DNA of 64,000 bases from Hypoxylon rubiginosum (GCA_902806565.1 CADCXA010000069.1:372001-436000), one strand, 5' to 3'; counted from the stretch's first letter, positions 11,411 through 26,300 are shown. Numbers and translations are program-made. Notes: generated by a model from the letters alone, not told the origin.

Positions 11411-14400
11411 TATTTTAATTTTATTATAATATAAATTTAAATATAATTATTTAAATAAATATTATATATATTTTATATATTAATTTTATTTAATAATCAT
11501 ATTATTATTTATATAAATTAATTAATAAAATTATATATATATATAATAATTTAAAATATTTATATAACTAATTAAATTATATATATATAAATAATATTAA
11601 ATATATTTTATATTATTATTATTTAAAAATAAAATATTATTTATTTAATATAATAAAATAATAATAATTTATAAACTTTAAATTTATTAAATTAAAAATA
11701 ATTTATATTAAATTTTTATTATATAAATTTATATTTTTATTAAAGTTTAAATTTAATAATTTTTAAAAATATAATTTATTAAAATTTAGTTTTATTTAAA
11801 TTTTTTACGTTAATAATATAAATTATAAATATAAAAAATAATAATATTTTAATTAAAAAAAAATAATATTATTATTTAAAATAATAACACGATTATTTTA
11901 CTGAATATTATAACTTTAAATATTATATATATTTATTTTTATTTAATTTAATTAAGTTTTTTTATTTTTTTAATATAATTTTAATTAAAAAATTATTTAT
12001 TAAATATATTTTTTTATTTTTTAATTATTAGTTATATAATTATTATATAAAATTATATATTATTATAATAACTTAAAAATGTTATTTAAAAAAATAATAT
12101 TTAAATTAAATTTATTTATTTTTTAGTTTATTTTAATTTTTATATTAATTTAATTAAAAATAATATTTAATAATATTTTAATTATAAATATTATAACTTA
12201 ATAATTTTATATATAATTAATTAATTATAAAAAAATATTATAATTTAAATATAAATATTTAAAATAAATATTTTTTTATTAAACCTTTTTATTATTTAAT
12301 TTAATTATTTTATTTTTATTTTTTTTTATTTAAAATTTATTTTTAATTTTATTTATAAGTTTTTTTTTAAATTAATTATAAAAATAAAAATAAAAAATAT
12401 TATAATAATTAATAATTTTTAATTATATTTAAATATATATTTTTATAAAATAAATATTTTTAAGTTAAAAAATTAATTATTATAATATATATTAATTAAT
12501 ATAAAATTTAAATATTATAAATAATATTATAATATTTTATATATTATTAAAACTTTTAATAAATATTTAATTAATTATAATAATAATAAAATTAAACTTA
12601 GTAATAATTATTTAAAATATTAATAATAATATATTTATTATAATATTAATTTTAAAAATAATTAACATTTATAAATAAATTTAATAATATATAAAAATTT
12701 ATATTATTTTAATAATTATATTAAATATAAAAATAAAAGTAATAAATAATATTTATAGATTAAATTAAAAGAAAATTTTAATTTTAAAAATTAAAAGTAT
12801 ATTAAAAAAAACAAATATCTAATAATTAATTATTAAAATAAAAGATATATTAATATATATAATTATATTTCTTTTAAATTTTAAATTTTAAAAATAAAAT
12901 AGTTTAATATATATATTAATTTAAATTAATTTAATTAAAATAATAATTAAAAATATATTAATAAAAAAAATAAAAACTATAAAATAAAACATTTATATAT
13001 TATAATTATAATAATATATTTAAAAACCTTTTAATTATTTAAAATAATATTTTAAATAAACGGTTAAATTAATTAAAAACGGTTTAAATATAATAATAAT
13101 AATATATTTAAATAATAAATATTTTATTATTAATAAAAAAACTTATATATTTAATATAAAAATTATAATAATTAATATATATTAATTAAGTTTTAATTTT
13201 ATAACGTTTAAATATAAAATATATATTAAATATTAAATCTTTAATTAAAAAATAATTAAAAACAGCGACTTTTTTATATAAAATAAAATAACTATTAATA
13301 AATAATTTCTTTTTAAATAATATAAATTTTTAAACTTTATAAATATTTTCTTTTAATTTTTTATTTTTTATTTTAATTTTTAATTTTATAAATTAATATG
13401 TTAAAATTTAAAAAAAAATTTTATTAATTTTTTTAAAAGTAATTATTTTAAATTCCTTTTATTAATTTTTAATTTTATTAATAAATATTTATTTTTATTT
13501 AAAATCTTTAATTTTATAAAAAACTTTAATTAATTTATAGTTTTTATTTTAAATAATATATTTATTAATAAAAGTTTTAATTTTATTTTTACTTTTAAAC
13601 TTTAAAATAAAATTTATAATATTAATAAGTTTTATTATATTAAAAAAACTATAAATTTTAAAAATATAAATAAGGTTTTATAATAATTAAAAAATATAAT
13701 TTTTAATAAATATAATAATTATAAATAAAATATTAATAAAAATAAATATAATAATTATTAACATTAAATTAAAAAAAATAAAAGTATATAATATTTTAAA
13801 AAATATAATTATATTTTAAACTAATAAAAATACTTTTCTTATTATAAAAACTATAAAAATAAATTTTTAATATTAAATAATAAAACTAAAAAATAATAAA
13901 AATAAAAATAAAAATTATTAAAATTAATATTTTTAGGTTTTTTTTTAATAATATTATATTATTTTTTATAAATTTTATTTAAACTTTTAAGAATTATAAG
14001 TTATTTATTTTTTAAATCTTTTTTAAATTATAATTTTATTTAATTTATAATTTTAATTTTTAATTTTTAATTATAATATTTATTATAAAATTAATTTATA
14101 TTTATATTTAATATAAAAATTTTTTTTTTATATTTATTAAAATTATAAATAAAACAATTAATTAATATAATATTATAAATAAATATAAAATAATTAAAAA
14201 AATGAAAATCTTAAATTATTTTTATTAAATAAAAAGTTAAATTAATAAAACCTAAAATTTTTAAAATATTTATTATAATTAAAATATTAAAACCTTTTTA
14301 TTATTTTAAAATATTAAAACTTTTATAAAAATTATAATTAATTAAAATAAGAATAATTTTTTTTAAAACTAAAATTAAAATATTAAATATTTTTTATATA

Positions 14401-15690
14401 TATAAAACATATATTAAAAAAAAAGCTTATAATTAAAATTAATTAATTTAAATTTAATAAAAACTAATAATAATAAAAAATTATTAATTATTTTTATAAT
14501 TTAATTTAATATAATTATATTATAAAAAGTTTAAGTTAATTAATTAAATAAGCTTATAAAATAATTTTTATATTTATTTTTATATTTAATATTAATTTTT
14601 ATATATATAAATATTATAAATATTACTAGCTTTTTATTATATATATTTTTATTTAATTATAATTAAATATTTATTTATTTTTTATAAATATTAATATAAT
14701 AAATATATTTATTTTATTAAACTTATTTATATATAAAAAAATAAAGTTTTATTAAAAATTTTTTTTTATTAAAAGTATTTAAATTAATTAAAAATTAAAA
14801 ATTATATTATTAAATTTATTATTAATATTAAATATATTAAGTTTAATAAAAATAACTTTATTAAAAGTTTTTAATAAATAATTAAAAATATTAATTATTA
14901 TAATAAATATTTAAATTATAAAACTTAAATTTTAAATAAATAAATAAATTTTTTATAATATTAATTTTATATATAATTATTTTAAAAATTAATAATATAA
15001 TATTATTAAGTTTATAATTATTATTTTTAATAATTTATTAATATTAAATATATAAAGCTTTTAAATTAATATATTTAAAATATAAAACTAAAAATTATAT
15101 AATTTTTTATTTTAAGTTATAAAATTTAATTATTAAAAAACTATAATATAAAATCTTTTAAATAAATTTATTAATAAATTTAAACTTATAATTTTAATTA
15201 TAAAAAATATTATATAAATTAATAAATAAATAAAAATTTAATAAAAATTATAATATTAAATTTATAAATTATATAAAATTTATAAAAAATATTATATATA
15301 TTAATAAATAAATAAAAATTTAATAAAAGTTATTTATTAAATAACCGTTTATATTTAAAAATTAGTTTAATAAAGTTTAAATTAAAATATTATAATTTAT
15401 TTATATTATTTTAATTATAAGTTATTTAAATTAATTAAAAACTTTTTTTTTTTATTAAATTATAATTTTTAATTTAAGTTATTTTAATTGTTTTTAACGA
15501 ATTTAAATTTTATAAAATTATAAAATTAATTAATTTAAAACCAGTAAATTTATAATTATAATAAAAAAAATAATTATTAATTATTATATAATATATAATA
15601 TTAATATATAAAGTGAAATATAATATAATATATATTATTATATTAATAATTATATATATTTAATATAAATATTAGAAACTTATATTTATA

Positions 15691-15890
15691 TTAAGGTTTT
15701 AAATTTACGGCTTTATTAAATAAACCTTACGTTTTAATTAAATAAGTTATAATTTTTAACTATATATTTATTATTATATATAATAAACCTAGCTTTTAAA
15801 TATATATTTAATTAACTATTTTAATTATTTTTACACTCCTAGCTTTTTACTTTTTATTACGTGCGTTTTTTTATATATAAACCGTAATAA
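15691..15890 (+). repeat. Dispersed repeat family B, copy 1 (least mutated)
   Basis: About 200 bp starting TTAAGGTTTTAAATTTACGG and ending near ATAAACCGTAAT. It matches segments at about 33788-33983 and 35318-35514. This copy keeps words such as TTACGTGCG and CCTAGC where the others have A/T transitions. Confidence 0.7.
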
Positions 15891-16210
15891 TTTATAAATA
15901 TTAAATTAAACATTAAGAAAATATTTAAATATAAAATAAATATAAAAAATAAATAAATATAACTTATTTAATTTTAACTACTTTTTATTAAATAATTATA
16001 AAAACTTTTAAAGTATTTTATAAAAAATAAACGTTTAATAAAACTATATTTTTAATATTGTAATTATATATTAGTTATACTAAAAAAAAAGTAGATAATA
16101 TTTTAAAAAAAATCCTATAAAAATTTTCCTTTAAATATAAAATATTTATAAAATATTATATATTATTTTTATAAAGTAATTAATATATATAATATTAATT
16201 TAGTATTTTT

Positions 16211-16360
16211 AATATAATAATTTAATAATTAATAAATAAATTTATTTTAAACTTAATAAATAACTTATTATTTAATAAATTTAAATATAAAATTATTAAA
16301 TAACTAGTTATTTATTAAATTTAAAATAAATTTATTTAATAATTATTAAATTATTATATT
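16211..16360. repeat. Long inverted repeat / hairpin
   Basis: Arms 16211-16265 and 16306-16360 are reverse complements over 55 bp with only about three mismatches. Pairing continues inward with a few mismatches, leaving a loop of roughly 14 nt. In AT-rich DNA short palindromes arise by chance, but this length and fidelity do not. It could be a fold-back or MITE-like relic. Confidence 0.7.
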
Positions 16361-16589
16361 AAAATTATTTATATATATATATTATTATAAATATATTATA
16401 ATAAAATCTTTTAAAAATATTAAAAGTTATAATATATTAATATAATATTTATATAATATATAAATTATTTTTAAAATTAAATAAATAACATAGTTATTTT
16501 TAAGTTATAATATATAATTAATTTTATATATTATTATTAAATAATAAAATATCATAGTTAAATTTATAATTTTAAATATATTAAACTTT

Positions 16590-16740
16590 TAATAAGGTTT
16601 AATATTTATAATTATTTTAATTTAAATTTATAAATATAATAATATAAATTATTAAAATATAATTAAGCGGGTATAACTTATTAAAATTATTAAGTAATTT
16701 AAACTTTATTAAAATAATTTAAAAATTATAATATTAAATT
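16590..16740 (+). repeat. Dispersed repeat family E, copy 1
   Basis: Contains TATAAATATAATAATATAAA followed by AAGCGGGTATAACTTATTAA and GTTTAAAC-like remains. The same order of words appears at 36,700-36,885, where the GC-richer version GGTGGGCGCAGCTTACTAAG is found. Differences are mainly C/T and G/A. Confidence 0.55.
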
Positions 16741-16924
16741 AAATTTAAATATAATATAAATAAACTTATTTTATTTAAATTTTTATTTAAATATAAAAAT
16801 AAAAGAAAATAAAAAATAAAATAATATAATAAATATTTAATTTTATATATTATAATATAGTTTAATATAATAATATTATTATAATATTATAATTATTTAT
16901 TTATTTATTTTAAATAAATAAATT

Positions 16925-17146
16925 AATATAAATAAATATAAATAAATATAAATAAATATAAATAAATATAAATAAATATAAATAAATATAAATAAATATA
17001 AATAGATATAAATAAATATAAATAAATATAAATAAATATAAATAAATATAAATAAATATAAATAAATATAAATAAATATAAATAGATATAAATAAATATA
17101 AATAAATATAAATAAATATAAGTAAATATAAATAAATATTTATAAA
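16925..17146 (+). repeat. 10-bp tandem repeat array (AATAAATATA)n
   Basis: About 21 head-to-tail copies of AATAAATATA. Variants are AATAGATATA at 17001-17010 and 17081-17090 (exactly eight units apart) and AGTAAATATA near 17121. The regular 80-bp spacing of the G-bearing unit suggests a higher-order duplication within the array. Confidence 0.9.
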
Positions 17147-17436
17147 TATTTAATTAAAAACTGTTTTTTATAAATATTACTATATATTTTATAAGTTTAA
17201 TTTATATTTATTATAATTAAATTTATAAGCTTGGTTTTATTAGTTAATTTATTTTAAAGTTTTTATATTAAAGTTTTTTAATAATTAAGTTTTATAAATT
17301 TAAATTTAAAAATTACACGATTTTTTATTTTATATTTTAAATATATTAATTTAAAAGTTTTTATATTTAATATTAATAAGTTATTAAACGTAATAATATT
17401 ATAATAAATTAAAGTTTAAATATTATATTATTAAAT

Positions 17437-17620
17437 AAATATTATAAGTAATAATAAATATAAAAAACATATTAAAAATACGTTAATTAATATAAATATT
17501 TAATTAATATTAAAATATTATATATAATAAAAATAATATTTAAAAATAAATTATATTTATATAATATTTTAAATATTTAAATAAGTTATATAATATTAAA
17601 ATATCACGGTTTTATTATTT
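17437..17620 (+). repeat. Dispersed repeat family D, copy 2
   Basis: Matches family D (see 11205): AATAATAAATATAAAAAACA, then ATATAATAAAAATAATATTT, then AAATAAGTTATATAATATTA. It ends near TATCACGGTTTTATTATTTT, which has a transition-mutated counterpart in copy 3. Confidence 0.6.
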
Positions 17621-17991
17621 TAATTTTATTAAAACTTTTTTTTATAATAATAATAAATTTTATTAAATTGAAAATATATAAATAAAATAAATAAATAAAT
17701 AACTAAATAAATATATAATTATTAAGTTTTTATAAACTTTAAAAAAACTTATTTTAAAATATATATATTAATTAGTTTTTTTTTATAATTAATATTTATT
17801 TTTTATATATAATTAATTATTTATAATTAATATTTTATATTAAGTTATTATATTATTTTATATATAATTAATATTTTAATTAATTTAATATTAATTTAAA
17901 ATTGTTTTTTTTAAAACTTTAATATTTAAAACTTAGTTTAAATTAAATTTAAACTTTTTAATTTAAATTTAATTTAAAAAGAAATAATTAT

Positions 17992-18284
17992 ATTATAATA
18001 AAATGCGGCGATTAATACTTTATAAAAAGTTACGTAACTACTTTATAACTAGATTCTTTTTATTTTTTCTCTTAAAAAACTTATAAAGCCTTTTATATAA
18101 AAAGATAACCACGTATTATAAAAATATACACTTTTTTATAAAATATCTCGAATAAACCGATCGAAACGTTTTTTAAGTTATTTCTTAAGTTAAATATAAT
18201 TTAAAATAAATAATAATATAGCTGTTATTTAAGTTAAAAATTACCGGTATAAAAGTAAAACTTTATTATAATATAAAATATTTT
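17992..18284 (+). repeat. Dispersed repeat family A, copy 1 (least mutated)
   Basis: About 290 bp running from AAATGCGGCGATTAATACTT to about GTAAAACTTTATTATAATAT. It keeps several CpG words (GCGGCG, ACGTAAC, TCTCG, CCGATCG, ACCGGT). Copies at about 19631-19911 and 31217-31503 carry TA or CA/TG-type transitions at these sites, so this copy is closest to the ancestral element. Confidence 0.85.
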
Positions 18285-18332
18285 AAACTTTAAAATTATT
18301 TTTATATTTTACTTTATATTTTAATAATTAAA

Positions 18333-18500
18333 ATCTTATATAATTAAAATTAAAATTTTATAAATTTTATAATTAATATTTTATTTAATATTTTATAATT
18401 AAAATTAAAATTTTATAAATTTTAATTATTTAATATTTTATTTAATATCTTATAATTAATATTTTATTTAATATTTTATAATTAATATTTTAAATATTAA
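18333..18500 (+). repeat. Short tandem duplication, unit about 65 bp, partly repeated
   Basis: The order TTATATAATTAAAATTAAAA, TTTTATAAATTTTATAATTA and ATATTTTATTTAATATTTTA is repeated almost directly behind itself, then degenerates. It lies immediately after family A copy 1. Confidence 0.5.
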
Positions 18501-18904
18501 TATTTTTATAACTAATATTTTAATAATTAAAATCTTATATAATAAAATTAATATATTATATTTAACATTTTATAATTAAATTAATAAATATTATATATAA
18601 TTAATAATATAATATATAAATTAATTAATATTATTTTAATTTAATAAATATTATAAATAATTTTATTTATAAATATTTAAAGATTTTTTAATATATAAAT
18701 ATTTTAATATAATAAAAAGAAAATAATAAAAAAGCTTTAAAATTTTTATATTAAAAAGCTTATAATATTTATTTTAAGTAATATAATATTATATTATTAT
18801 TTTAATTAAAACAAGTAATATTTTTAAAATTATAATTATATAAATTTAAAACTAAATAAATATTAATTATAATAAAATGGAATTTTAATATTATAAATTT
18901 AAAA

Positions 18905-19115
18905 AGATATTATAAATAATAATAAATATAAAAAATATATTTAAAATATATTAATTAATATTAAAATTATATATATAATAAAAATAATATTTAAAAATAT
19001 ATTATATTTATATAATAATTTAAATATTTAAATAAGTTATATAATAAATTTAAATTATATATACTTTAAAATATTACGTAATATAAAAATATTATAGTTT
19101 TATTATTTTAATTTT
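18905..19115 (+). repeat. Dispersed repeat family D, copy 3
   Basis: Matches copies at 11205 and 17437: ATATTATAAATAATAATAAA, ATATAATAAAAATAATATTT, AAATAAGTTATATAATAAAT. It sits between family A copies 1 and 2, suggesting nested or tandem insertions of related elements. Confidence 0.6.
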
Positions 19116-19630
19116 ATTATATTTTAATTTTATTATAATATAAAATTATATAATAAATAAAAAGTATTTTATATAAATATTAAAATTAAAAATAATAATA
19201 AAATTAATTTATTTAATTTTAATATAAATAACTTAATATTAAAATCTTAATATAAAAATAAATTATTATTAATATAATAATATTAATTATATTAATTAAA
19301 TATAAAAATAAATTAAAATAAATATATATATTTAATATTTAAAGTTTTTAATAATAATTTTTATTATTTATTTATTAATTATTATTTATATTTATTATTA
19401 TTATATTATTAAAATATTTTAAATTTTTTTTTTAAATTTTTTTTTTTTTAATTATATTTATTTATTTATTATTTATTAATATAATTTATAATATAATTTT
19501 ATTTAACCTTTTAATATATATATAATATAATAATTTTAAAATATAATAAAATTTAAAATTTAAAATTTATTTTATTTTTATTAACTATAAATTTTATATA
19601 ATAAATTAAAATTAATAATTTATTAAAAAT

Positions 19631-19911
19631 ATTATAATAAGATATAACGATTAATATTTTATAAAAAGTTATATAATTACTTTATAACTAGATTTTTTTT
19701 ATTTTATTTTTTTAAAAAACTTATAAAGTTTTTTATATAATTAAATAATTATATATTATAAAAATATATACTTTTTTATAAAATATTTTAAATATATTAA
19801 TTAAAACATTTTTTAAATTATTTCTTAGGTTAAATATAATTTAAAATAAATAATAATATAGTTATTATTTAAATTAAAAATTATTAATATAAAAATAAAG
19901 TTTTATTATAA
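19631..19911 (+). repeat. Dispersed repeat family A, copy 2
   Basis: Aligns end to end with 17992-18284; GCGGCGATT has become ATAACGATT, and CTCGAATAAACCGATCG has become TTTAAATATATTAATTA. Together with copy 3 at 31217 it brackets about 11.3 kb and could be one long terminal repeat, but no target-site duplication was recognised. Confidence 0.75.
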
Positions 19912-20298
19912 TTAATAATTACTATAAAATTTAAACTTATAATTTTAATTTTAAAAAAACTATATTAATTTTAACTTAATTAATAAAAAATCCTAGGAAT
20001 TTTATTTTATATTTTATTAAACAATTATTATTAACCTTAAAAAACTTTATTATAAGTTAAAGCTTATATATTTAATAAAATTTAATACTTTAAAAAAAAC
20101 TTTGAATTTAAAATTTTAATATAAATTAAATTATTTTATATTAATTATTATAAACTTATATTAATTAAATTATTTTAATATTATAAAATAATTAAAATTT
20201 ATAAAACTTATTAAATATAAAAAACTTAATTAAATATTACTTTAAATAAAATTATAATTAAAAACTTTAAAACTAAAAACCTAAAAATTAAAACTATA

Positions 20299-20381
20299 AA
20301 ACTTAATAATAAAACTTAATAATAAAACTTAATAATAAAATCTAATAATAAAATTTAATAATAAAATTTAATAATAAAATT
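20299..20381 (+). repeat. 13-bp minisatellite
   Basis: Six to seven consecutive units of ACTTAATAATAAA, the later ones changed to ATCTAATAATAAA and ATTTAATAATAAA. The C-to-T change in later units fits the general mutation pattern of the block. Confidence 0.8.
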
Positions 20382-23300
20382 TAAAACTTAAAAACCTAAT
20401 AAATTAAACCTTAAATATTTAATAATAAAACTAAAATATTAAAATCTTTAAAAACTTTAAGTTTATATTTAAAATAATTATTTAAATAACTATATATTAT
20501 AAAATTTAAAATTAAAAAACTTTAATTAATATTATAAATATTAATATAAAAATATATATTAATATATTTTAAAAGAAAAAACCTATTTAAAATATTAGAA
20601 ACTTTAATTTTATAAATTAAACTATTTTTAATTTAATTAAATATTAAGTAAAATTAATAAAAAAACTTTATATTTTAAAAAAATAAATTTTTTAAAAATA
20701 TTTATAAAACTTATTTTATTAATTTAACTTATTATTTTAATAATAAAACTTTTATTTAAATTAATAATAACACTTTTATAAAAAATATAATTATTTATTA
20801 ATAATTTAATTAATAATTTAATTAATACTTTAAAAAATATAAATTTTAAAAATAATATATTATATTTTTAAAAAAACCTATTAAAAAACATAAAAATAAA
20901 ACCAAAAAAAGTTACTTAAAAAACCTTATATATATTTTTAAAATAAAACTTTTTATTTAATAACTTTTTTTTATAATTAATAAATTATTTATTACTTATT
21001 TTTTTATTTAATTTTTTTTAAAAAAGCCTTTTTAAATATTTATTAAACATTTTAAAATTAAATATAAGTTTTATTAACCTTATTATTATTAATATAAAAA
21101 ACTAAAACTTTAAAAATATTTTTAAAAAACCAATTAAAATTAATTATAATATTAATTTTATTTAAAAATAATTTTTATTTAATATTTTCTTTTTTATTAT
21201 ATTTTAAAATAATTTTATTTTAATAACTATATTAACTTTTAGTTTTATTATTTTAAATAATATAAACTTAATTATAATTATTAATATAATTATTAATAAC
21301 TTAAAAACTATAAATTAAAAAAAAAGTTATATAAAAATATATTTATATTTTCTTTTTTTTATTATAAACTTAAAATAATAAAAAAATATTTAATTTAATA
21401 AATTTTATATATCTTAATAATTATTTAATTTTAATTAATATTTTATTTAATTTAAATATATTAATTAATTTAAAATTTTTAAACTTTTTAAATTTATATT
21501 TTTCTTAAAAATTAAATATAAAATTAAAATTTTAATCTTTAAATATATTATTTAAAAAAAAATAAAAAATAAGCTTAAAAAAGTTTTTAATATTATTAAT
21601 TTAAAATAACACCTAGTAATTTAAAATTAAATTAATATTTTAAAAAAAAATAAAAAATATAAACTTTTTTAAAATAATTAACAGTTTAATTTTTAATTAT
21701 AAAGTTATTATATTTAAAGTTAAATTATAAAATAAACTAATTAATAATAACATTTATTTTTATATATTATAAAAACTTTTATTTTTAACTATTAAAAAAT
21801 AACTAGTTATTTATATTAAAAAAAACTTTAATAACTTAAAAATTATAAACTTTAAAAACTGTAGAAAAATAATAATTAAATAAATAAACTTTTACTTATA
21901 AATTTTTAATATAAATAAAAATAAAATCGCTATTAATTATATTAAATATAATTTAAATAATAAAAATAATAATATTATTATTAATTAAAAAACTTAAAAA
22001 ATTAAAATTAATATTTAAATTTTATTAAAATTTATTATAAAAAAAAGCTTATTTTTATTACTTTTAATTAATAAAACTAATAAACTTACTAAGTAATTTT
22101 TTAAAATAAAAATCTAAAATATTAACCTAAAAAAAAAAATTAAAAATATAAAAAATAAGCTTTATAATTTTAACCTTTATTTTAATAATTAAAATTTATA
22201 TTAAATTAAAACCATTATATTAATTAATATATTAAACGTAAACGATTCTTTTTTTAATTTATAAATTAATTAAACTAAATTATTAACTAATTAAACCTTA
22301 TTAAATTACTAATAAACATTTAATTTAAAATATATAAACTTAAAATTAAATTATAACTTTTAAAATTATTATTTTTATAAAAATACTTTTTATTTTATAA
22401 TAAGTTATAAAATAATTAAATATTTAAATAATAATAATATCTTATATTATAATTATATAAATAAAAAATATATTTTAAAAAAAATAATAAAAAATATAAA
22501 ACTTATAAATATTTTAATTTTTAAATATATTATTATTAAAATATACTATTAAAAAATTCTTATTAAAAAAAACATTTTTAGTTATATTAAAAAATATAAT
22601 TTAAATAATAACTTAATTATTTATTATATAAAATACTATTAAATATAAATTAAAATCTTTTATAAAATATAAAAAAAAAAAAAAAAAAAAACTATAAAAG
22701 TTTTATTTATAAAAAAAACTAAACTAAATTAATATTTCTTATTTAAATATTAATTTTATTTTAAATTTAAATAATAACTTAACTTTTAATAATTTAAATA
22801 TATATATTTATTATTATAAAAAATAAATATAAAAAGATTTTAATTAAATTAAAATATATATAATTTTTTAAATAAAAAACTTTAATTAAATTTCTAATAT
22901 TAAATAAAAAATAAGTTCTAAGGGTAATTTTATTAATATTAATATTAAAAATAAAAATAATAATATTAAAAAAGTTTTATAAAAACCTTTAAAAGTTGTT
23001 AATTTTATTAAAAGTTTAAAATTTATTAAAACCAACACTTTTTTTAATTATAAAATTTAAAAGTTTTAATTTAAAAAATTATAATTAATTTAAATAAATA
23101 ATTCTTAATTACTTAAAAAAAAATAACTTAAATAATACCAGGATTTATAAGTTTATTTAAAAATATATTAAATAAATTATAAACTTATTTTATTTTTATA
23201 TATATTATTAAATTTATTATTAAAAAATATAAAAAAAACTTTATTAATATAAATAAAATAAACTTAAAATTTAAAACTTAAAAAAACTTTATTTAAATTA

Positions 23301-26300
23301 ACTTAATTAATAAAAAAAAGTTTTTATTATTATTTTTTTATATAGGTTTTTTTTATATATAAAAGAATTTTACTTATTATAACTTAATTATATATTTAAT
23401 TTTTATTTTAACTTTTAATTAAAATAAAATTATATAAAAATAAAAATAAAATAATTATAATAATTAATATAAAAATATAATTTAGTTTAATTATTAAGTT
23501 TTATATAATGAAATTTAAACTTTTAATATTTAAAACTTATTTAATATAATTAAAATTTAAATTTTATATTTTTATAAAAGTTATAAAAATTATAAAAAAT
23601 CTTATTTAAATTAAAAACTAGTTCTTATAATATTTAATTTATATTATAAAAAACACTTTTATATTATTTAAATTACTATTAAAATTAAACTTTATTTTTT
23701 TTATAAAAATAAGTTTTTATTATAAAAACTTTAAAATAATAAGTAATTTAATTTTTAAAGAAACGTTAATAAAAATACTATTAACATTTAATTAACTAAG
23801 TAAAAAACAAATAAAAAAACTAATATAATTAAAACTTATTTTAAAAAACTATTAGTTATTAATAATTAAAATTATATTAATAACTATAAAAAACCTATAA
23901 TAAAAAAAATAAATAACAATAAAATATAAAACGTTTTATTTTATAAAATAAATCTATAAATATTATTAATATTAATTAATAAAATAGATTTTTTTAACTT
24001 TTTTAATAATTTTTATAATAATATATAAACTAGTTTAATAAATATTTTTAAATATAACTTTAATAAAAATAAAATAATTTTTTATATATTAATAAATAAT
24101 AATTTTTTTAAAACTATAAAAACTATTATTTAAAAAACTATTAAAAAAAAAAAAAAAAAAAAAACCAAAATTAATATAAAATAAAAACTAACTTTAGTTT
24201 AATTTTTATTAATATTATATATAAACTTAAAACTTTAAAAGTTAATTTTATTAATAATATTTTTATTAATAGTTTTATATTATTAAAATTATTTAATTAA
24301 AAGAAAAAGTTTTTTTAATTAATATAAAACTAAGTTAAAAACCTTTTAACGTTTTATAAAAAAAACTTTTATAAAAATATTTACTTTAAATTTATAACTT
24401 AGTTTTATAATAAACATTTAAAATTTAATAAGCTTAAAATAATTAAAAAAAAATTAAAAACATTAAAATAATTAATATTAAAAAAAAATTTTTATTAAAA
24501 TACTTTATAAAAAAAAATAACCTTAACTTAAAATTTTAATAAAATTAATTATATAAAAAGAAACATAACGTTTAATTATATAATTAAAACCATTTTATAT
24601 TTTATATAATAAACTAAAAATATTTTTATTTTTATTTTTCTTAAAAATAAAATTATTTAAATTTTAAAAAAACACTTAAAAAATAATATTTTATAAAAAA
24701 ACCACAACTTATATTAAAATATTTAGTTTATTATTAAAAAAAAAAAAAAATCTTTTAAATTAATTAACATTTATATTAAGTTTAATAAAAAATTAATTTA
24801 AAACGTTTTTTTATTAAAAAATTATAAAAATTATTTTATAAAATTTATAATATAATTAAATAAAATTAAGTTTTTTTAATAAGTAATTAATAACTTTTAT
24901 AATATTAATTAAATTAATAAAAATAATATTATTATTATAAAAAGTAATATATTTAATTACTTATTTTTTAAAAATAGTTATTTAAATATTTTATAATTTT
25001 ATATTAAATAAATATAAGTTTTTTTTTAATAATATAAAAGTTAAAAAATTTACTTTAAAATATAACGTTTTATTTTTAAATATATAAAAAATATTAATAT
25101 TATTTTATTAAATTTTAAACTTACTAATATAATAATAAATAAAAAAAAGTTAAAATTTTATTATTTAATAATAAAAATTATAAAATATATTTATAATATT
25201 TATAAAAAAAAGTTAATTTTATTAAAAACTTTTAAAATATAAAAATAAGGTTTTTATAAAAATATAAAAAATATTAAATCTTTTATTAATATTATTATTT
25301 ATTTTAAGCTTTAAATTAAATTATACGTTTTAATTATTATGTTTTTAATAAAACTACTTTAAAAAACACTTTATAAAAATAAATAAAAAATAAAAAATAA
25401 GTTATATAAATATTAAAAAATATATTAAATAATATTTTATATTTTATTAATTTTAATTATATTTATAAAAAACTAATTATCTTATAAATAAATATCTTAA
25501 AAAATAATTAAAGCTATATATTAAAATAGTTTAATAATTAAAATATTTTTTTATTTTTTAAAATATAAGTTAAATATATAATATAAAATAAAAGAAATTA
25601 TAATATTTTAAAACTTAAAACTTTAGTTATTATAAAATTCTTTTATTAATTGTAAATTTATTTTTATAATATTTATTTTTTATTATAAATAAATATAAAA
25701 ATATTAATCACTTAATTAAATAATAAATTAATAAGTTTATTAAAAATAAAATTAATTTAATAAATTATTTATATTAAATTATTTAATTTTAAAATTAAAT
25801 ATATACCTAATAAATTTAAGATAATAACTAACTTTTTATTTTATAAAAAAAAAAGCTTTTTAAATAAAAAAAATAATTAATAAAAAAATAATATTAATAA
25901 ATATATTAATAATTAAATCTATTTTATTTAAATTATTTTAATTTTTCTAGCTTTTTTTAATATTAAATATATTTTATTATAATTACTAAAAAATTAAAGT
26001 AATAAATCCTAAAGAATTATAAAATATTTAAACACTTTTATTTATTCTTTTAATTTAAAAAATAAAAAGATAATAAAAAATCAATATATTAAAACAAAAT
26101 TTTAAAATAAAATATTTTAATATATAATAACTAAAAGTATTTTATAAAAAAAACTTAAAAAAAAGTTTTATTAATAATAAATTATTAATTTATCTTTATA
26201 AAAAAATTTAATTATTTGGAAAAGTTATATTAAATATAATTATAAAATATATAACTTTATAATTAATAAAATAAAAAATATATATTATTAAAAAAAAAAA

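Noticed and set aside
16925..17146. CRISPR-like array
   Set aside because: Direct 10-bp tandem repeats without spacers, in a fungal nuclear context; a satellite, not CRISPR.
23900..24130. Possible reverse-transcriptase remnant in the AT block
   Set aside because: Some phrases recall LINE or Gypsy spacing, but stops are everywhere and the resemblance is too weak to claim without de-RIPping and a profile search.
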